Assembly: GCF_051014445.1 (NCBI RefSeq)
Contig: NW_027488366.1
Span: forward strand, 10,496,001-10,560,000
DNA from: Colletes latitarsis
Lineage: Eukaryota > Arthropoda > Insecta > Hymenoptera > Colletidae
Direction of reading: 5' to 3'
Length of the DNA: 64,000 bases
Of this stretch, positions 13,003-25,352 are shown one piece after another. How positions within the stretch are numbered: the stretch's first letter is position 1; each line of letters opens with the position of its first letter. Under the pieces are notes generated by a model. The model made no database searches. It had not been told where the DNA came from and saw only the letters and a list, made by a program, of their open reading frames with translations. Both the position numbers and the translations under genes were made by a program.

Positions 13003-14892
13003 TATGACCCTGATGAGGGCAAATCCCAGGCCTAACCTAGACCTAAAATGCGTTATCCTTAAAAATATTGATCGCAACCTGGTTTAATCGACTGTTTCAG
13101 TGTGGTACCACATTACTATGTGATCCAAACCAGAAAAAACCCACGATCCGTTCAACAAGTATGTGAAGAATGCGAAAGTATGAGTCTGATGAGTGAAAAT
13201 CCCCGGCCTAACCTAGACCTAACATGCGTTATCCTCAAAAATATTGATCGAAACCAGGTTTAATCGACTGTTTCAGTGTGGTACCACACTACTACGTGAC
13301 CCAAACCGGAAAAACCCAGGATCTGTTGAACAAGTATGTGAAAAACGCGAAAGTATGAGCCTGACGAGGGCAAATCCAAGACCTATCCCAGACCTAACTT
13401 GCGTTGTCCTCTAAAATATTGATGGAAACCAGGTTTAATTGATTGTTTCAGTGTGGTCCCACATTACTACGTGATCCAAACCAGAAAAAACCCAGGATCT
13501 GTTCAACATGTATGAGAAATATACGAAAGAATGAGCCTGATGAGAGCAAATCCCAGACCTAACCTAGACCTAACATGAATTATTCTCTAAAATATTGATC
13601 GAAACCAGGTTTAATTGACTGTATCAGTGTGGTCCCACATTACTACGTGATCCAAACCAGAAAAAACCCAGGATCCGTTCAACAAGTATGTGAAGAATGC
13701 GAATGTATGAGTCTGATGAGTGAAATTCCCAGGCCTAACCTAGACCTAACATGCGTTATCCTCTAAAATATTGATCGAAACCTGGTTTAATCGACTGTTT
13801 CAGTGTGGTACCACATTACTATGTGATCCAAACCAGAAAATAACCCAGGATCTGTTCAACGAGTATGTGAAGTGTGCGAAAGTATGAGTCTGATGAGGTC
13901 AAATCCCAGACCAATCCCAGACTTAACTTGCGTTATCCTCTAAGATATTGATCGAAACCAGGTTTAATCGTCTGTTTCAGTGTGGTACCACATTACTACG
14001 TGATCCAAACCAGAAAAAACCAAAGATCAGTTCAACAAGTATGAGAAGAATGCGAAAGTATGAGTCTGATGAGTGGAAATCCCAGGGCTAACCTAGACCT
14101 TACATGCGTTATCCTCTAAAATATTCATCCAAACCCGGTTTAATAGACTGTTTCAGTGTGGTACCACACTACTACGTGATACAAACCAGAAAAAACCCAG
14201 GATCTGTTCAACAAGTATGTGAAAAACGCGAAAGTATGAGCCTAATGAGGGCGAATCCCAGACCTATGCCAGACCTAACTTGCGTTATCCTCTAAAATAT
14301 TGATCGAAACCAGGTTTAATTGACTGTTTCAGCATGGTACCACATTACTATGTGATACAATCCAGAAACAGCCCAGGATCTAGCCATGAAGTATGAGAGA
14401 TATGCGAAAGTATGAGCCTGCTGAGGGCAAATCCTAGACCTAACCCAAGCCTAACATGCGTTATCCTCTAAAATATTTATCAAGACAAGGTTTAATTGAT
14501 TGTTTCAGTGCGGACCCACATTACTACGTGATCCATACCAGAAAAAACCCAGCATCCGTTCAACAAGTATGTGAAGAATTCGAAAGTATGAGTCTGATGA
14601 GTGAAAATCCCAGGCCTGACCTAGACCTAACATGCGTTATCCTCTAAAATATTGAGCGAAACCAGGTTTAATGGACTGTTTCAGTGTGGTACCACACTAC
14701 TACGGGGTCCAAACCAGAAAAAACCCAGGATCCGTTCAACAACTATGTGAAGTGTGCGAAAGTATGAGTCTGATGAGGTCAAATCCCAGACCAATCCCAG
14801 ACTTAACTTGCGTTATCCTTTAAAATATTGATCGAAACCAGGTTTAATCGACTGTTTCAGTGTGGTACCACATTACTACGTGATCCAAACCA
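11021..14892. repeat. HOR block B, copy 1 (22 monomers, 3,872 bp)
   Basis: GAAACAGCCCAGGATCTAGCC at 11,021 recurs at 14,893, a spacing of 3,872 (22 x 176). From there the two copies run in parallel to about 14,770 / 18,641. Its first two-thirds (11,441-13,046) also match block A copy 1 at 5,281-6,886, so the 22-mer unit was assembled by joining the tail of block A to a new set of monomers that begins near 13,047. Those new monomers resemble the 9.0-9.3 kb region, for instance GATCGCAACCTG and the CCCACGATCCGTTC variant. Confidence 0.88.
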
Positions 14893-17800
14893 GAAACAGC
14901 CCAGGATCTAGCCATGAAGTATGAGAAATATGCGAAAGTATCAGCCTCATGAGGGCAAATCCTAGACCTAACCCAAACCTAACATGCGTTATCCTCTAAA
15001 ATATTTATCAAGACCAGGTTTAATTGAATGTTCCAGTGTGGTACCACATTACTACGTGGACCAAACCAGAAAAAACCTAGGATCCGTTCAACAAGTATGT
15101 GAAGAATGCGAAAGTATGAGTCTGATGAGTGAAAATCACAGGGCTAACCTAGACCTAACATGCGTTATCCTCTAAAATATTGATCCAAACCAGGTTTAAT
15201 GGACTGTTTCAGTGTGGTGCCACTTTACTACGTGATCCAAAGCAAAAAAAACCCTCGATCACGTCAACATGTATGTTAAAACTGCGAAAGTATGACCCTG
15301 ATGACGCAAATCCCAGGCCTAACCTAGACCTAACATGCGTTGTCCTCTAAAATATTGATGGAAACCAGGTTGAGTTAATTGTTTCAGTGTTGTACTTCAT
15401 TACTACGTGATGCAAACCGGAAAAAGCCCAGAATCTAGCCATCAAGTATGAGAAATATGCGAAAGAATGAGCCTGATGAGAGCAAATCCCAGACCTATCC
15501 CAGACCAAACTTGCGTTATCCTCTAAAATATTGATCGAAACCAGTTTTAATTGACTGTTTCAGTGTGGTACCACATTACTACGTGATCCAAACCAGAAAT
15601 AGCCCAGGATCCAGCCATGAAGTATGAGAAATATGCGAAAGTATGAGCCTGATGGGGGCAAATCCAAGTCCTAACCCAGACCTAACATGCGTTATCCTCT
15701 AAAATATTGATTCAAACCCGGTTTAATGGACTGTTTCAGTGTGGTACCACTTTACTACGTGATCCAAAGCAGAAAAAACCCTCGATCACGTCAACATGTA
15801 AGTTAAAACTGCGAAAGTATGACCCTGATCAGTGAAAATCCCAGACCTAACCTAGACCTAACATGCGTTATCCTCTAAAATATTGATCCAAACCAGGATT
15901 AATGGACTGTTTCAGTGTGGGCCCACATTACTACGTGATCCAAACCAGTAAAAACCCAGGATCTGTTCAACAAGTATGTGAAAAACGCGAAAGTATGAGC
16001 CTGATGAGGGCAAATCCCAGACCTATCCCAGACCAAACTTGCGTTATCCTCTAAAATATTGATCGAAACCAGTTTTAATTGACTGTTTCAGTGTGGTACC
16101 ACATTACTACGTGATCCAAACCAGAAATAGCCCAGGATCCAGCCATGAAGTATGAGAAATATGCGAAAGTATGAGCCTGATGGGGGCAAATCCAAGTCCT
16201 AACCCAGACCTAACATGCGTTATCCTCTAAAATATTGATTCAAACCCGGTTTAATGGACTGTTTCAGTGTGGTACCACTTTACTACGTGATCCAAAGCAG
16301 AAAAAACCCTCGATCACGTCAACATGTAAGTTAAAACTGCGAAAGTATGACCCTGATGAGTGAAAATCCCAGACCTAACCTAGACCTAACATGCGTTATC
16401 CTCTAAAATATTGATCCAAACCAGGATTAATGGACTGTTTCAGTGTGGGCCCACATTACTACGTGATCCAAACCAGTAAAAACCCAGGATCTGTTCAACA
16501 AGTATGTGAAAAACGCGAAAGTATGAGCCTGATGAGGGCAAATCCCAGACCTATCCCAGACCAAACTTGCGTTATGCTCTAAAATATTGATCGAAACCAG
16601 GTTTAATCGACTGTTTCAGTGTGGTACCACATTGCTACGTGATCCAAACCAGAAAAAACCCAGGATCAGTTCAACAAGTATGTGAAAAACGCGAAAGTAT
16701 GAGCCTGATGAGGGCGAATCCCAGACCTATCCCAGACCTAACTTGCGTTATCCTCTAAAATATTGATCCAAACCAGGTTTACTGGACTGTTTCAGTGTGG
16801 TACCACTTTACTACGTGATCCAAAGCAGAAAAAACCCTCGATCAGGTCAACATGTATGTTAAAACTGCGGACGTATGACCCTGATGAGGGCAAATCCCAG
16901 GCCTAACCTAGACCTAAAATGCGTTATCCTTAAAAATATTGATCGCAACCTGGTTTAATCGACTGTTTCAGTGTGGTACCACATTACTATGTGATCCAAA
17001 CCAGAAAAAACCCACGATCCGTTCAACAAGTATGTGAAGAATGCGAAAGTATGAGTCTGATGAGTGAAAATCCCCGGCCTAACCTAGACCTAACATGCGT
17101 TATCCTCAAAAATATTGATCGAAACCAGGTTTAATCGACTGTTTCAGTGTGGTACCACACTACTACGTGACCCAAACCGGAAAAACCCAGGATCTGTTGA
17201 ACAAGTATGTGAAAAACGCGAAAGTATGAGCCTGACGAGGGCAAATCCAAGACCTATCCCAGACCTAACTTGCGTTGTCCTCTAAAATATTGATGGAAAC
17301 CAGGTTTAATTGATTGTTTCAGTGTGGTCCCACATTACTACGTGATCCAAACCAGAAAAAACCCAGGATCTGTTCAACATGTATGAGAAATATACGAAAG
17401 AATGAGCCTGATGAGAGCAAATCCCAGACCTAACCTAGACCTAACATGAATTATTCTCTAAAATATTGATCGAAACCAGGTTTAATTGACTGTATCAGTG
17501 TGGTCCCACATTACTACGTGATCCAAACCAGAAAAAACCCAGGATCCGTTCAACAAGTATGTGAAGAATGCGAATGTATGAGTCTGATGAGTGAAATTCC
17601 CAGGCCTAACCTAGACCTAACATGCGTTATCCTCTAAAATATTGATCGAAACCTGGTTTAATCGACTGTTTCAGTGTGGTACCACATTACTATGTGATCC
17701 AAACCAGAAAATAACCCAGGATCTGTTCAACGAGTATGTGAAGTGTGCGAAAGTATGAGTCTGATGAGGTCAAATCCCAGACCAATCCCAGACTTAACTT

Positions 17801-18641
17801 GCGTTATCCTCTAAGATATTGATCGAAACCAGGTTTAATCGTCTGTTTCAGTGTGGTACCACATTACTACGTGATCCAAACCAGAAAAAACCCAAGATCA
17901 GTTCAACAAGTATGAGAAGAATGCGAAAGTATGAGTCTGATGAGTGGAAATCCCAGGGCTAACCTAGACCTTACATGCGTTATCCTCTAAAATATTCATC
18001 CAAACCCGGTTTAATAGACTGTTTCAGTGTGGTACCACACTACTACGTGATACAAACCAGAAAAAACCCAGGATCTGTTCAACAAGTATGTGAAAAACGC
18101 GAAAGTATGAGCCTAATGAGGGCGAATCCCAGACCTATGCCAGACCTAACTTGCGTTATCCTCTAAAATATTGATCGAAACCAGGTTTAATTGACTGTTT
18201 CAGCATGGTACCACATTACTATGTGATACAATCCAGAAACAGCCCAGGATCTAGCCATGAAGTATGAGAGATATGCGAAAGTATGAGCCTGCTGAGGGCA
18301 AATCCTAGACCTAACCCAAGCCTAACATGCGTTATCCTCTAAAATATTTATCAAGACAAGGTTTAATTGATTGTTTCAGTGCGGACCCACATTACTACGT
18401 GATCCATACCAGAAAAAACCCAGCATCCGTTCAACAAGTATGTGAAGAATTCGAAAGTATGAGTCTGATGAGTGAAAATCCCAGGCCTGACCTAGACCTA
18501 ACATGCGTTATCCTCTAAAATATTGAGCGAAACCAGGTTTAATGGACTGTTTCAGTGTGGTACCACACTACTACGGGGTCCAAACCAGAAAAAACCCAGG
18601 ATCCGTTCAACAACTATGTGAAGTGTGCGAAAGTATGAGTC
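14893..18641. repeat. HOR block B, copy 2 (about 3,749 bp, truncated at its 3' end)
   Basis: Near-identical duplicate of 11,021-14,770. Differences I could see are few: TGAACCAAACC at 11,186 against TGGACCAAACC at about 15,058; GATGAGGGCAAAT against GATGACGCAAAT at 15,301, a one-base loss that changes the offset from 3,872 to 3,871; ACCTACCATG near 12,345 against ACCTAACATG near 16,213; and ACCAATTTAC against ACCACTTTAC near 16,803. This low divergence makes it one of the youngest amplifications in the window. The copy ends near 18,641, where GAGTCAGATGAGTG replaces GAGTCTGATGAGGTC. Confidence 0.88.
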
Positions 18642-20969
18642 AGATGAGTGAAAATCCCAGGCCTAACCTAGACCTAACATGCGTTATCCTCTAAAATATT
18701 GATCGAAACCTGGTTTAATCGACTGTTTCAGTGTGGTACCACATTACTATGTGATCCAAACCAGAAAAAACCCAGGATCAGTTCAACAAGTATGAGAGGA
18801 ATGCGAAAGTATGAGTCTGATGAGTGCAAATCCCAGGGCTAACCTAGCCCTAACATGCGTTATCCTCTAAAATATTGATCCAAACCAGGTTTAATGGACT
18901 GTTTCAGTGTGGTACCACACTACTACGTGATACAAACCAGAAAAAACCCAGGATCTGTTCAACAAGTATGTGAAAAACGCGAAAGTATGAGCCTGATGAG
19001 GGCGAATCCCAGACCTATGCCAGACCTAACTTGCGTTATCCTCTAAAATATTGATCGAAACCAGGTTTAATTGACTGTTTCAGCGTGGTACCACAGTACT
19101 ACGTGATACAATCCAGAAACAGCCCAGGATCTGGCCATGAAGTATGAGAAATATGCGAAAGTATGAGCCTGATGAGGGCAAATCCTAGACCTAACCCAAA
19201 CCTAACATGCGTTATCCTCTAAAATATTTATCAAGACCAGGTTTAATTGAATGTTTCAGTGTGGTGCCACTTTACTACGTGATCCAAAGCAGAAAAAACC
19301 GTCGATCAGGTCAACATGTATGTTAAAACTGCGAAAGTATGACCCTGATGAGGGCAAATCCCAGGACTACCCTAGACCTAACTTGCGTTATCCTCTAAAA
19401 TATTGATCGAAACCAGGTTTAATTCGCTGTTTCAGGGTGGTACCACATTACTACGTCATACAATCCAGAAACAGCCCAGGATCTAGCCATCAAGTATGAG
19501 AAATATGCCAAAGAATGAGCCTGATGAGAGCAAATCCCAGACCTAACCTAGACCTAACATGCGCTGTCCTCTAAAATATTGATGGAAACCAGGTTTAATT
19601 GACTGTTTCAGTGTTGTACTTCATTACTACGTGATCCACTCCAGAAAAAACCCAGGATCTGTTCAACGAGTATGTGAAGTGTGCGTAGGTATGAGTCTGA
19701 TGAGGGCAAATCCCAGACCTATCCCAGACCTAACTTGCGTTATCCACTAAAATATTGATCGAAACCAGGTTTAACCGACTGTTTCAGTGTGGAACCACAT
19801 TACTACGTGATCCAAACCAGCAAAACCCAGTTTCAGTTCAACAAGTATGTGAAGAATGCGAAAGTATGAGTCTGATGAGTGAAAATCCCAGGCCTAACCT
19901 AGACCTAACATGCGTTGTCCTCAAAAATAGTGATCGAAACCTGGTTTTATCGACTGTTTCAGTGTGGTACCACATTACTATGTGATCCAAACCAGAAAAT
20001 AACCCAGGATCTGTTCAACAAGTATGTGAAGTGTGCGAAAGTATGAGTCTGATGAGGGCTAATCCCAGACCTATCCCAGACCTAGCTTGCGTGATCCTGT
20101 AAAATATTGATCGAAACCAAGTTTAATTGACTGTTTTAGTGTTGTACCACATTACTACGTGATCCAAACCAGAAAAAACCCAGGATCTGTTTAACAAGTA
20201 TGTGAAAAACGCGAAACTGTGAGCCTGATGAGGGCAGATCTTAGACCTAACCCAGACCTAAGATGCGTTATCCTCTAAAATATTTATCAAGACCAGGTTT
20301 AATTGAATGTTTCAGTGTGGTACCACATTACTACGTGATCCAAACCAGAAAAAACCCAGGATCCGTTCAACAAGTATGTGGAGAATGCGAAAGTATGAGT
20401 CTGATGAGTGAAAATCCCAGGCCTAACCTAGACCTAACATGCGTTATCCTCAAAAATATTGATCGAAACCTGGTTTAATCGACTGTTTCAGTTTGGTACC
20501 ACATTACTATGTGATCCAAACCAGAAAATAACCCAGGATCTGTTCAACGAGTATGTGAAGTGTGCGAAAGTATGAGTCTGATGAGGACAAATCCCAGACC
20601 TATCCCAGACCTAACATGCGTTATCCTCTAAAATATTTATCAAGACCAGGTTTAATTGAATGTTTCAGTGTGGTACCACATTACTACGTGATCCAAACCA
20701 GAAAAAACCCAGGATCCGTTCAACAAGTATGTGAAGAATGCGAAAGTATGAGTCAGATGAGTGAAAATCCCAGGCCTAACCTAGACCTAACATGCGTTAT
20801 CCTCTAAAATATTGATCGAAACCTGGTTTAATCGACTGTTTCAGTGTGGTACCACATTACTATGTGATCCAAACCAGAAAATAACCCAGGATCTGTTCAA
20901 CGAGTATGTGAAGTGTGCGAAAGTATGAGTCTGATGAGTGAAAATCCCAGACCAATCCCAGACTTAACA
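18642..20969. repeat. Mixed monomer zone between HOR blocks B and C
   Basis: About 13 monomers of mixed class without a local HOR period that I could find. It includes the divergent CGTCGATCAGGTCAAC class (19,206-19,381) and unusual single-monomer variants such as GTGCGTAGGTATGAG near 19,682 and CCTAGCTTGCGTGATCCTG near 20,081. Segments of this zone recur far away: 18,781-19,555 in block E (42,580-43,352) and 19,561-20,050 in the second mixed zone (55,877-56,366). It looks like older array sequence left between newer amplifications. Confidence 0.7.
19206..19381. repeat. Representative divergent monomer, CGTCGATCAGGTCAAC class
   Basis: The most diverged common class: GTGCCACTTTACTACG, CCAAAGCAG, then CGTCGATCAGGTCAACATG and TATGTTAAAACTGCG replacing the usual GGATC...AAGTATG segment, and GACCCTGATGAGG instead of GAGCCTGATGAGG. 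A sister form, CCTCGATCACGTCAAC, is frequent in blocks A and B, for example near 4,690 and 5,218. It occurs once or twice per HOR unit. Confidence 0.85.
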
Positions 20970-22555
20970 TGCGTTAACCTCTAAAATATTTATCAAGACC
21001 AGGTTTAATTGATTGTTTCAGTGTGGACCCACACTACTACGTGATCCAAACCAGAAAAAACCCAGCATCCGTTCAACAAGTATGTGAAGAATGCGAAAGA
21101 ATGAGTCTGATGAGTGAGAATCCCAGACCAATCCCTGACTTAACTTGCGTTATCCTCTAAAATATTGATCGAAACGTGGTTTAATCGACTCTTTCAGTGT
21201 GGTGCCTCATTACTATGTGATCCAAACCAGAAAATAACCCAGGATCTGTTCAACGAGTATGTGAAGTGTGCGAAAGTATGAGTCTGATGAGGTCAAATCC
21301 CAGACCAATTCCAGACTTAACTTGCGTTATCCTCTAAAATATTGATCGAAACCAGGTTTAATCGACTGTTTCAGTGTGGTACCACATTACTACGTGATCC
21401 AAACCAGAAAAAACCCAGGATCAGTTCAACAAGTATAAGAAGAATGCGAAAGTATGAGTCTGATGAGTGAAAATCCCAGGGCTAACCTAGACCTAACATG
21501 CGTTATCCACTAAAATATTGATCGAAACCAGGTTTAATCGACTGTTTCAGTGTGGTACCACATTACTACGTGATCCAAACCAGAAAAAACCCAGGATCAG
21601 TTCAACAAGTATAAGAAGAATGCGAAAGTATGAGTCTGATGAGTGAAAATCCCAGGCCTAACCTAGACCTAACATGCGTTATCCTCTAAAATATTGATCG
21701 AAACCTGGTTTAATCGACTGTTTCAGTGTGGTACCACATTACTATGTGATCCAAACCAGAAAATAACCCAGGATCTGTTCAACGAGTATGTGAAGTGTGC
21801 GAAAGTATGAGTCTGATGAGGTCAAATCCCAGACCAATCCCAGACTTAACATGCGTTATCCTCTAAAATATTTATCAAGACCAGGTTTAATTGATTGTTT
21901 CAATGTGGACCCACACTACTACGTGATCCAAACCAGAAAAAACCCAGCATCCGTTCAACAAGTATGTGAAGAATGCGAAAGAATGAGTCTGATGAGTGAG
22001 AATCCCAGACCAATCCCAGACTTAACTTGCGTTATCCTCTAAAATATTGATCGAAACCAGGTTTAATCGACTGTTTCAGTGTGGTACCACACTACTACGT
22101 GATACAAACCAGAAAATAACCCAGGATCTGTTCAACGAGTATGTGAAGTGTGCGAAAGTATGAGTCTGATGAGGTCAAATCCCAGACCTATCCCAGACCT
22201 AACTTGCGTTGTCCTCTAAGATATTGATGGAAACCAGGTTTAATTGACTGTTTCAGTGTTGTACTTCATTACTACGTGATGCAATCCAGGAAAAGCCCAG
22301 GATCTAGCCATCAAGTATGAGAAATATCCGAAAGAACGAGCCTGATGAGATCAAATCCCCGACCTAACCTAGACCTAACATGAATTATTCTCTAAAATAT
22401 TGATCGCAACCAGGTTTAAGCGACTGTTTCAGTGTGGTACCACATTACTATGTGATCCAAACCAGAAAATAACCCAGGATCTGTTCAACGAGTATGTGAA
22501 GTGTGCGAAAGTATGAGTCTGATGAGGACTAATCCCAGACCTATCCCAGACCTAA

Positions 22556-22731
22556 CATGCGTTATCCTCTAAAATATTTATCAAGACCAGGTTTAATTGA
22601 TTGTTTCAGTGTGGACCCACATTACTACGTGATCCAAACCAGAAAAAACCCAGGATCCGTTCAACAAGTATGCGAAGAATGCGAAAGTATGAGTCTGATG
22701 AGTGAAAATCCCAGGCCTAACCTAGACCTAA
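22556..22731. repeat. Representative monomer, GTGGACCCAC class (dyad broken)
   Basis: A 176-bp monomer of the class with TTTATCAAGACCAGG and ATTGATTGTTTCAGTGTGG followed by ACCCAC, which breaks the GGTACC dyad. It continues with GATCCGTTCAACAAGTATG and ends with the GCCTAACCTAGACCTAAC tail. It recurs at 177- to several-hundred-bp intervals through blocks C to H and supplies most of the short open frames in that part of the array. Confidence 0.85.
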
Positions 22732-22908
22732 CATGCGTTATCCTCAAAAATATTGATCGAAACCTGGTTTAATCGACTGTTTCAGTGTGGGACCACATTA
22801 CTATGTGATACAAACCAGAAAATAACCCAGGATCTGTTCAACGAGTATGTGAAAAACGCGAAACTGTGAGCCTGATGAAGGCAAATCTTAGACCTAACCC
22901 AGACCTAA
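22732..22908. repeat. Representative 177-bp monomer (GAAAATAACCC class)
   Basis: Example of the one-base-longer monomer. The landmark CATGCG starts at 22,732 and its equivalent GATGCG at 22,909, 177 bp later. The extra base is in GAAAATAACCC, where most monomers have GAAAAAACCC. This class is usually followed by GATCTGTTCAACGAGTATGTG and is much commoner after about 19.6 kb. That explains why HOR offsets there exceed multiples of 176 by up to 10 bp. Confidence 0.85.
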
Positions 22909-23084
22909 GATGCGTTGTCCTCTAAAATATTTATCCAGACCAGGTTTCATTGAATGTTTCAGTGTGGTACCACTTTACTACGTGATCCAATCCAGAAATA
23001 GCCCAGGATCTAGCCATGAAGTATGAGAAATATGCGAAAGTATGAGCCTGATGAGGGCAAATCCTAGACCTAACCCAGACCTAA
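22909..23084. repeat. Representative monomer, GATCTAGCCATGAAG class
   Basis: A 176-bp monomer with CCAATCCAGAAATAGCCC and then GATCTAGCCATGAAGTATG in place of GATCCGTTCAACAAGTATG. The two alternatives in this variable segment (CTAGCCATGAAG or CGTTCAACAAG) divide most monomers of the window into two main families. The class is abundant in block A and appears at intervals later. Confidence 0.85.
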
Positions 23085-23590
23085 CATGCGTTATCCTCTA
23101 AAATATTTATCAAGAACAGGTTTAATTGAATGTTTCAGTGTGGTACCACATTACTATGTGATCCAAACCAGAAAATAACCCAGGATCTGTTCAACGAGTA
23201 TGTGAAGTGTGCGAAAGTATGAGTCTGATGAGGGCAAATCCCAGACCTATCCCGGACCTAACATGCGTCATCCTCTAAAATATTTATCAAGACCAGATTT
23301 AATTGATTGTTTCAGTGTGGACCCACATTACTACGTGATCCAAACCAGAAAAAACCCAGGATCCGTTCAACAAGTATGTGAAGAATGCGAAAGTATGAGT
23401 CTGATGAGTGAAAATCCCAGGCCTAACCTAGACCTAACATGCGTTATCCTCAAAAATATTGATCGAAACCTGGTTTAATCGACTGTTTCAGTGTGGTACC
23501 ACATTACTATGTGATCCAAACCAGAAAATAACCCAGGATCTGTTCAACGAGTATGTGAGGTGTGCGAAAGTATGAGTCTGATGAGGTCAA

Positions 23591-25352
23591 ATCCCAGAAC
23601 AATCCCAGACTTAACTTGCGTTATCCTCTAAGATATTGATCGAAACCAGGTTTAATCGACTGTTTCCGTGTGGTACCACATTACTACGTGATCCAATCCA
23701 GAAAAACCCCAAGATCAGTTCAACATGTATGAGAAGAATGCGAAAGTATGAGTCTGATGAGTGAAAATCCCAGGGCTAACCTAGACCTAACATGCGTTAT
23801 CCTCTAAACAATTGATCCAAACCAGGTTTAATGGACTGTTTCAGTGTGGTACCACACTACTACGTGATACAAACCAGAAAAAACCCAGGATCTGTTCAAC
23901 AAGTATGAGAAGAATGCGAAAGTATGAGTCTGATGAGTGAAAATCCCAGGGCTAACCTAGACCTAACATGCGTTATCCTCAAAAATATTGATGGAAACCA
24001 GGTTTAATTGACTGTTTCAGTGTTGTACTTCATTACTACGTGATCCAATCCAGAAAAAGCCCAGGATCTAGCCATCAAGTATGAGAAATATGCGAAAGAA
24101 TGAGCCTGATGAGAGAAAATCCCAGACCTAACCTAGACCTAACATGAATTATTCTCTAAAATATTGGTCGAAACCAGGTTTAATTGACTGTTTCAGTGTG
24201 GTACCACATTACTACGTGATCCAAACCAGAAAAAACCCAGGATCCGTTCAACAAGTATGTGAAGAATGCGAAAGTATGAGTCTGATGAGTGAAAGTACCA
24301 GGCCTAACCTAGACCTAACATGCGTTATCCTCAAAAATATTGATCGAAACCTGGTTTTATCGACTGTCTCAGTGTGGTACCACATTACTATGTGATCCAA
24401 ACCAGAAAATAACCCAGGATCTGTTCAACGAGTATGTGAAGTGTGCGAAAGTATGAGTCTGATGAGGTCAAATCCCAGAACAATCCCAGACTTAACTTGC
24501 GTTATCCTCTAAGATATTGATCGAAACCAGGTTTAATCGACTGTTTCCGTGTGGTACCACATTACTACGTGATCCAATCCAGAAAAACCCCAAGATCAGT
24601 TCAACATGTATGAGAAGAATGCGAAAGTATGAGTCTGATGAGTGAAAATCCCAGGGCTAACCTAGACCTAACATGCGTTATCCTCTAAACAATTGATCCA
24701 AAGCAGGTTTAATGGACTGTTTCAGTGTGGTACCACACTACTACGTGATACAAACCAGAAAAAACCCAGGATCTGTTCAACAAGTATGAGAAGAATGCGA
24801 AAGTATGAGTCTGATGAGTGAAAATCCCAGGGCTAACCTAGACCTAACATGCGTTATCCTCAAAAATATTGATGGAAACCAGGTTTAATTGACTGTTTCA
24901 GTGTTGTACTTCATTACTACGTGATCCAATCCAGAAAAAGCCCAGGATCTAGCCATCAAGTATGAGAAATATGCGAAAGAATGAGCCTGATGAGAGAAAA
25001 TCCCAGACCTAACCTAGACCTAACATGAATTATTCTCTAAAATATTGGTCGAAACCAGGTTTAATTGACTGATCCAGTGTGGTCCCACATTACTACGTGA
25101 TCCAAACCAGAAAAAACCCAGGATCCGTTCAACAAGTATGTGAAGAATGCGAAAGTATGAGTGTGATGTGTGAAAATCCCAGGCCTAACCTAGACCTAAC
25201 ATGCGTTATCCTCAAAAATATTGATCGAAACGTGGTTTAATCGACTCTTTCAGTGTGGTGCCACATTACTATGTGATCCAAACCAGAAAATAACCCAGGA
25301 TCTGTTCAACGAGTATGTGAAGTGTGCGAAAGTATGAGTCTGATGAGGTCAA
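23591..25352. repeat. 5-monomer tandem duplication (881 bp) inside block C copy 1
   Basis: ATCCCAGAACAATCCC begins at 23,591 and again at 24,472, 881 bp apart, and the following monomers correspond: TTTCCGTGTGGTACC, CCTCTAAACAATTGATCC, the GTTGTACTTC class, then AATTATTCTCTAAAATATTGG. The second repeat differs mainly in one monomer (GACTGATCCAGTGTGGTCCC near 25,070 against GACTGTTTCAGTGTGGTACC near 24,187). The same pair exists in block C copy 2, so this duplication preceded the duplication of the whole unit. Confidence 0.85.
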
